From assembly GCA_036338435.1 (NCBI GenBank), contig JAYZCG010000046.1, positions 6,212 through 70,211 of the forward strand: a stretch of DNA of 64,000 nt, read 5' to 3'. The notes under the pieces are model-generated. The model saw only the letters and a list, made by a program, of their open reading frames with translations, did no database searches and was not told the origin of the DNA. The stretch's first letter is position 1, and every line of letters begins with the position of its first letter. Shown here piece after piece: positions 59,959-64,000 of the stretch. This DNA is from JAPYTY01 sp036338435. GTDB lineage: Bacteria > Acidobacteriota > UBA6911 > RPQK01 > JADFOI01. The position numbers and the translations under genes were made by a program.

Positions 59959-61737
59959 CTAATCCGTTGCTGGCACATCAAGAACCTCCCGGTAACCGCG
60001 GGTTGGATACCAGAATTCAATCTCCTGGTTGGGATCAGGATCGGGATTAGTGTAAACAAATTCCCCGCCAATCATGGTCTTCATCACAGGAATGTCTTTG
60101 ATCTCAACCGATGGAACCGTGAGGATATCACCCCCCAGAACCACCAGGTCAGCTAGCTTTCCCACTTCAATGGAGCCTTTCAGGTTTTCTTCAAAAGTGG
60201 AATAAGCTGGCGTGATGGTTACCGCCCGGATAGCCTCTTCCACCGTGAGGCGCTCTTCGGGATTGATGACCTTACCAGAACGCCTGAGACGATTGACCGC
60301 CTCAAAAATAGTGAACATGGGACCAACGGGATTCTGATCCGATCCGGTCATGACGGTCACCCCATGGTCTAGGTAGGTTTTAAGAGGGGTAGTGATATAG
60401 GCCGGCCGCTCGGGGTTGGTGTAACGCTCCTCGTAGTCATCACTCATATTGTAAATACTTCCCGTCTGAGGCTCTACGATGATGTTGTAGCGCTCCAGTA
60501 CTTCCAGGGTATGGTCGGTCGGATAGCGAGCATGGGTAATAACATGACGGGCATCTTCTCGAGGAAAACTTTCATAAGCCTCCTCAAGCCCTTGGATGGC
60601 GGTATCGTAGGACTCTCCGCCCCCAACATGGATGTACAATTGCCAACCGGCGGAGTGGACCTTCTTTATAACTGCCTTGATGTCCTCCTTGGGCACCTGA
60701 TAGTTGGGATTGGAATCGTAGACGGAGATTTTGATCTGTCCGAAGCGAAGCGTCTCGTTACCAAATCCTGGATCGAGAAAGAGGTTATCCATCCAATCCA
60801 TCGCCTCCTCAAGGGGTCGATAAAGAGCCGGCAGACGTAGAATGCAGTTGACCCGGACCGTCAGTTCCCCGGCCGCACTGAGACGCTGATAGGCTTGGGC
60901 CCAGTTGTGGTTATCCAAAACATGGGACATGTTGGTATTGGGATCTCCTATAGTAGTGATTCCATAGGGGAGCACAAGTTCAGCAGCCCGCTTGGTAGTT
61001 TCAACTAGAGTCTCGGTGCTGTGTCGAACCAGTACGCTGTGTGGCTGTGAAGAAGCTCCCCGGCCTCGAAACACTCCGGTCGGTTCTCCGGAAGCATCTT
61101 TGATGATTTCGCCCATCAACCGCTGGGTAGAAGGCTGGGGGGAGTGACGAGTAATGCCCGCCTGCCTCAGGGCCATGCTGTTGGCTGAGGAGTTAGCGCC
61201 AGACCCTCCAAACTCTAGTAGAATCGGGTGAGTGGAAGAAAGAGGGTCGAGATCCTTGCGATTGGGATAGCGTCCCTCCTCGAGTGCATCGGGAGATCCC
61301 GGACCTAGGAAAAACCAGACCAGTGCTCCGGGAGGCGTCACAGCGATTCTCTCCTTGACTACCTCTAGCATCTCCTTGATTGATGTGGAAGTGCGGAACT
61401 TCTGGGTCAATTCGTCTGCCACGAATCCCAGGCTGTGAGCAAAGTGAAGGTGTGGGTCATTGAAGCCGGGCAAAACTGTTTGTCCTCCCAGATCCATCAT
61501 TTCTGTGTCCCGGCCTGCCAGACTCTGGACCTCAGAGTTGCTCCCCACCGCCACAAATCTTCCATCCTTGATGGCCACGGCCTCGGCGATCGAAAACGCC
61601 TCGTCCACGGTGACGACCTTGCCATTGAAAAGAATGGTGTCGGGGTACAGCACACCCAGATCCCCTCCACAACCTGCCAGAAGTCCCAGCAGGATCAGAC
61701 CATACGTTAGCCAGGTTTGACTCGCCACTCTCGTCAT
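59959..61737 (-). CDS. Amidohydrolase lipoprotein, YtcJ-like
   Basis: A 592-residue lipoprotein with AAGGGGG before the ATG. The signal ends LILLGLLAGCGGD, a lipobox with Cys22. The amidohydrolase domain starts DTILFNGKVVTVDEAFSIAEA; metal-site histidines are in GFNDPHLHFAHS, with later motifs in LYIHVGGGESYDTA and VITHARYPTDH, and an Asp in VMTGSDQNPVG. The C-terminal domain ends KGSIEVGKLADLVVLGGDI. It is a close tandem paralogue of the next gene (61818-63590). The lipoprotein is probably anchored in the outer membrane or periplasmic side of the inner membrane; substrate unknown. The Tat propeller gene follows 23 bp later. Confidence 0.87.
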   Translation of the reverse strand: MTRVASQTWLTYGLILLGLLAGCGGDLGVLYPDTILFNGKVVTVDEAFSIAEAVAIKDGRFVAVGSNSEVQSLAGRDTEMMDLGGQTVLPGFNDPHLHFAHSLGFVADELTQKFRTSTSIKEMLEVVKERIAVTPPGALVWFFLGPGSPDALEEGRYPNRKDLDPLSSTHPILLEFGGSGANSSANSMALRQAGITRHSPQPSTQRLMGEIIKDASGEPTGVFRGRGASSQPHSVLVRHSTETLVETTKRAAELVLPYGITTIGDPNTNMSHVLDNHNWAQAYQRLSAAGELTVRVNCILRLPALYRPLEEAMDWMDNLFLDPGFGNETLRFGQIKISVYDSNPNYQVPKEDIKAVIKKVHSAGWQLYIHVGGGESYDTAIQGLEEAYESFPREDARHVITHARYPTDHTLEVLERYNIIVEPQTGSIYNMSDDYEERYTNPERPAYITTPLKTYLDHGVTVMTGSDQNPVGPMFTIFEAVNRLRRSGKVINPEERLTVEEAIRAVTITPAYSTFEENLKGSIEVGKLADLVVLGGDILTVPSVEIKDIPVMKTMIGGEFVYTNPDPDPNQEIEFWYPTRGYREVLDVPATD

Positions 61738-61817
61738 GATTTCCCCCTTTTCTATTGATTGGGCCCTACCGCCACGGAAAGGGTTTCTTGACCAGGTTTT
61801 GTAGGATAAGCCCCACT

Positions 61818-63590
61818 TTATCGCAAGCTATCTCCGTCTGGTATTTTCAGATCCAGAAAGCGGGAACGGCCCGGATCCCAATACAAAACTTCCTGATAGG
61901 GATCTTGGTTTTTATTCGTATATACGAACTCCCCATCGATCATAGTGTGTAAGATAGGGATGTCCTTGATTTCCATCGGAGGGACGGTCAGAATGTCCCT
62001 TCCCAGGACAACAAGATCAGCAAATTTGTTACGTTCGATGGACCCTTTGAGATCCTCTTGAAAAGTCGCGTACGCAGGGGTAATGGTTGTTGCTCGAATA
62101 GCCTCCTCAACAGTAATGGCTTCTTCCGGTACGATAGGATTCCCAGAACGTCGCACTCGGTTGACAGCTTCAAAAATGTGGAACATGGGCCCCACTGGCT
62201 GCTGATCCGAGCTGATCATCAGCCCCACTCCCCTATCTAGATAGGTCCTCAGAGGCAATGGCCCGTATCGATTTTCTGGTAGCTCAGCATCATCTGAATA
62301 GTCCCACAGTGTTCCAGGCTGTGGATCCACCATGACTCCGCGTTTTACCATAATTTGGATATTCTCTTCGCTCGGCTCTCGGGCATGGGTGATTAAGTGA
62401 CGACCAGGGCCCTCTGGATAATCATCATAGGCCTCATCAATAGCTTCCATGACCACGTCAAAGGACTCTCCTCCGGCCACGTGAACCATCAGTTGCCAAC
62501 CTGCTTTGTGGATTGCCTTGAACACTGCCTTGACATCGTCGTGTGGCAACTTAAAACTTCCTCTTGAGGAATTGACCACTACCTTAACCTGCCGCATCAT
62601 TACGAAATCATTTCCAAACCCAGGTTCGACTGGTATCGAATCCAAATAATTAAGATTTTCCTCCAGGGGAATCGTGAGGAAAGGCACTCTGGGAATCACG
62701 TTGGCACGGATCGGAAGTCTGCCTTCGGCAGCCAGTTTCTGGTAGGCGCGCATCATGGGAATATTATCGTTAGTACTCGCCACAGCCGTATTAGGATCCC
62801 CTATGCTGGTAATGCCATATTTGTGTATCTGTTCAGCCGCTCGCAGGATGTTTTCTGCCTGAACATCGGTTGGATAAAGTTGAATATTCCTGCGTACCAA
62901 CGACTGGCCAGCCCAGCCCAAAAATACTCCGTTAGGTTGTCCCTCTGAGTCTTTGACAATTTCTCCCTGCATTCCCTGATCACGAGGTTGTGGAGTCCTG
63001 CTATCGATTCCCAGATCGCGGAGCAACTTGGTATTAACGATGGCATCACTTCCGGCTCTACCCAACGAAAGCAGAATAGGGTGGTCTGTTGAGACTGTGT
63101 CCAAGTCATGGCGGGTAGGCCAACGTTTTTCTTTGTATACATCGGGACCCGAAGCGCCTCGATCAAACCACAGGAGTTCTCCTTCGTCGAGCATTTCCAT
63201 CTTTTCTCGAAGGACATCCAGGACCTCTTCAATACTGGTTGCATTGCGGAATCGTGTTTCAATGGGATCTACTTTCTTGCCCCAAGTCAAGGTCACGTGC
63301 CCATGCCCATCGTTGAATCCCGGAAGCACTGTATTGCCAACTAGATCAACGACTTCCGTGCTAGCCCCAACCATGGCATTAATTTCGGCATTATTCCCCA
63401 CAGCTACAAATTTCCCATCAGAAATCGCCACCGCCTCAGCAATACTAAAATCAGCATCCACCGTGATAATTTTCCCATTAATCAGCACCAAATCGGGTGC
63501 AATAGAATCAAGTACTGTGCCTCCACAAGAAAGGGCAGTGCCTACAAAGATTAAAACTAAACAGGAGAATAAAATCTTCGAATATTTCAT
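61818..63590 (-). CDS. Amidohydrolase lipoprotein, YtcJ-like (tandem paralogue)
   Basis: A 590-residue lipoprotein. The ATG at 63590 has GGAG eight bases upstream and starts a clean signal peptide ending VGTALSCGG (lipobox Cys). Metal ligands appear in GFNDGHGHVTLT, LMVHVAGGESFDVV, LITHAREPSEEN and LMISSDQQPVG. The C-terminal beta-domain ends KGSIERNKFADLVVLGRDILTV. It shares long identical stretches with the gene at 59959-61737, such as FSIAEAVAI and TVLPGFND, so the pair arose by duplication. It is the first gene of the five-gene minus-strand block. The region upstream holds its promoter, which I could not place with confidence. Confidence 0.87.
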   Translation of the reverse strand: MKYSKILFSCLVLIFVGTALSCGGTVLDSIAPDLVLINGKIITVDADFSIAEAVAISDGKFVAVGNNAEINAMVGASTEVVDLVGNTVLPGFNDGHGHVTLTWGKKVDPIETRFRNATSIEEVLDVLREKMEMLDEGELLWFDRGASGPDVYKEKRWPTRHDLDTVSTDHPILLSLGRAGSDAIVNTKLLRDLGIDSRTPQPRDQGMQGEIVKDSEGQPNGVFLGWAGQSLVRRNIQLYPTDVQAENILRAAEQIHKYGITSIGDPNTAVASTNDNIPMMRAYQKLAAEGRLPIRANVIPRVPFLTIPLEENLNYLDSIPVEPGFGNDFVMMRQVKVVVNSSRGSFKLPHDDVKAVFKAIHKAGWQLMVHVAGGESFDVVMEAIDEAYDDYPEGPGRHLITHAREPSEENIQIMVKRGVMVDPQPGTLWDYSDDAELPENRYGPLPLRTYLDRGVGLMISSDQQPVGPMFHIFEAVNRVRRSGNPIVPEEAITVEEAIRATTITPAYATFQEDLKGSIERNKFADLVVLGRDILTVPPMEIKDIPILHTMIDGEFVYTNKNQDPYQEVLYWDPGRSRFLDLKIPDGDSLR

Positions 63591-63893
63591 GCAATTACTC
63601 CAGTAAAAATAAGCTAATAGTTTATCCAAACGTCAGGCCATCGACTTGTGGTTTGAAGCGACCTCTATTGATCCTATGCTCACGTCTACATTAGGGGATG
63701 TCAAGGACAAATATTGAGCAAAACGACTTCCTTGCACCCATTGTGCAGATTGGTGCAATGCCCCAAATTCAAGCAAATGTTTGCCACAATCCCACCTTCT
63801 CACAAACTAGGGATCTCTGTGTACCAATCATGTCGCCCAAAAAGATCTTCGCAACACCATCTGGAAAAATTAAACCATGTTGATGCCGATACT
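63591..63893. other. Region upstream of the amidohydrolase block
   Basis: About 300 bp between the amidohydrolase block and the next minus-strand frame. A perfect TTGACA occurs on the minus strand around 63700, but no good -10 lies at the right distance. No ORF with a ribosome binding site and no RNA gene were seen. Confidence 0.5.
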
Positions 63894-63998
63894 CTAAGGG
63901 CCTTTGATCGTAGAAGCTTCTGCCATTTTCTCCACGATATCCCGCATCCTATTCTTCCGACCCTGGTAGTCGAGTGAAGGTTCATCAATATGAGAATT
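63894..63998 (-). CDS. Possible C-terminal end of a gene cut by the window edge
   Basis: A 34-codon minus-strand frame enters from the right edge and ends at TAG (63894-63896). It reads NSHIDEPSLDYQGRKNRM and onward, with plausible protein composition. Only the tail is visible, so the family is not identifiable and chance is possible. Confidence 0.35.
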   Translation of the reverse strand, partial: NSHIDEPSLDYQGRKNRMRDIVEKMAEASTIKGP

Positions 63999-64000
63999 CT

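Noticed and set aside
63640..63740. Perfect TTGACA on the minus strand as promoter of the amidohydrolase block
   Set aside because: No acceptable -10 hexamer lies 16-18 bases downstream, so I did not call it.
63698..63988. Three overlapping short frames near the right edge
   Set aside because: They overlap each other on both strands without ribosome binding sites; only the 34-codon tail ending at 63894 looks protein-like.
1..64000. tRNA genes, CRISPR arrays, insertion sequences, prophage or integrase genes
   Set aside because: I looked for TPsiC-like arms, regularly spaced repeats and transposase or integrase motifs and found none that hold up.

Overview
The window is a 64 kb stretch of ordinary bacterial chromosome with moderate G+C by eye. 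It carries about 57 genes I would stand behind on both strands, plus several short or doubtful ones. I found no rRNA, tRNA, CRISPR array, insertion sequence or phage gene. Many products carry Sec signal peptides or lipoboxes, and one carries a twin-arginine signal. There are bactofilin, RpoH-type sigma, CtaA/CtaB, ETF-quinone oxidoreductase, LutABC and HemQ genes. Together these suggest an aerobic, heterotrophic, probably Gram-negative bacterium with a rich periplasm. HemQ plus large families of secreted amidohydrolases would fit Acidobacteriota or a similar environmental lineage, but that placement is inference and not shown by any marker gene here. Several genes have TTG starts backed by good ribosome binding sites.

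Layout. 0-7 kb: end of a polyprenyl synthase gene, tlyA, a nucleosidase, nrdR-thiL, two secreted TPR proteins (one with an HExxH motif) and rnc. 7-12.8 kb: a CPBP protease, poorly conserved membrane proteins, a queC interrupted by one in-frame TAG, a bactofilin and a methyltransferase-like gene. 13-19 kb: cstA preceded by a tiny leader ORF, a HAD phosphatase, ETF-QO, EF-P, DUF420 and an ABC-2 permease. 19-28 kb: a secreted amidohydrolase, a leuB-like dehydrogenase, a PLP ammonia-lyase, a polysaccharide deacetylase homologue lacking its metal-site histidines, an alpha/beta hydrolase and a divergent secreted asparaginase homologue. 28-36 kb: nadA, then hemH-hemQ-hemL (coproporphyrin-type heme branch), a flavin reductase, and on the other strand ctaA-ctaB-ABC ATPase. 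36-52 kb: a HAD phosphatase, an acyl-ligase/carrier/acyltransferase fusion, lutABC followed by SDR-queD-SDR, a TlpA lipoprotein, thrC, rpoH, queA, an MFS exporter and a TPR lipoprotein.

52-63.6 kb is the most unusual part. An alpha/beta hydrolase and a secreted amidohydrolase (+) converge on a five-gene minus-strand block: two tandem amidohydrolase lipoproteins, a Tat-exported PQQ-type beta-propeller protein, an amidohydrolase fused to a c-type cytochrome domain, and a related cytochrome domain fused to a Dabb-like domain. I read this as an extracytoplasmic catabolic island that couples hydrolysis of an unknown substrate to electron transfer through cytochrome c.

Two themes run through the window. 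The first is tRNA modification (queC, queD, queA), where queC looks broken. The second is heme and cytochrome oxidase assembly: the minus-strand genes ctaA, ctaB and ABC ATPase are separated from the ABC permease and DUF420 genes by about 14 kb of unrelated genes, as if one operon had been split.
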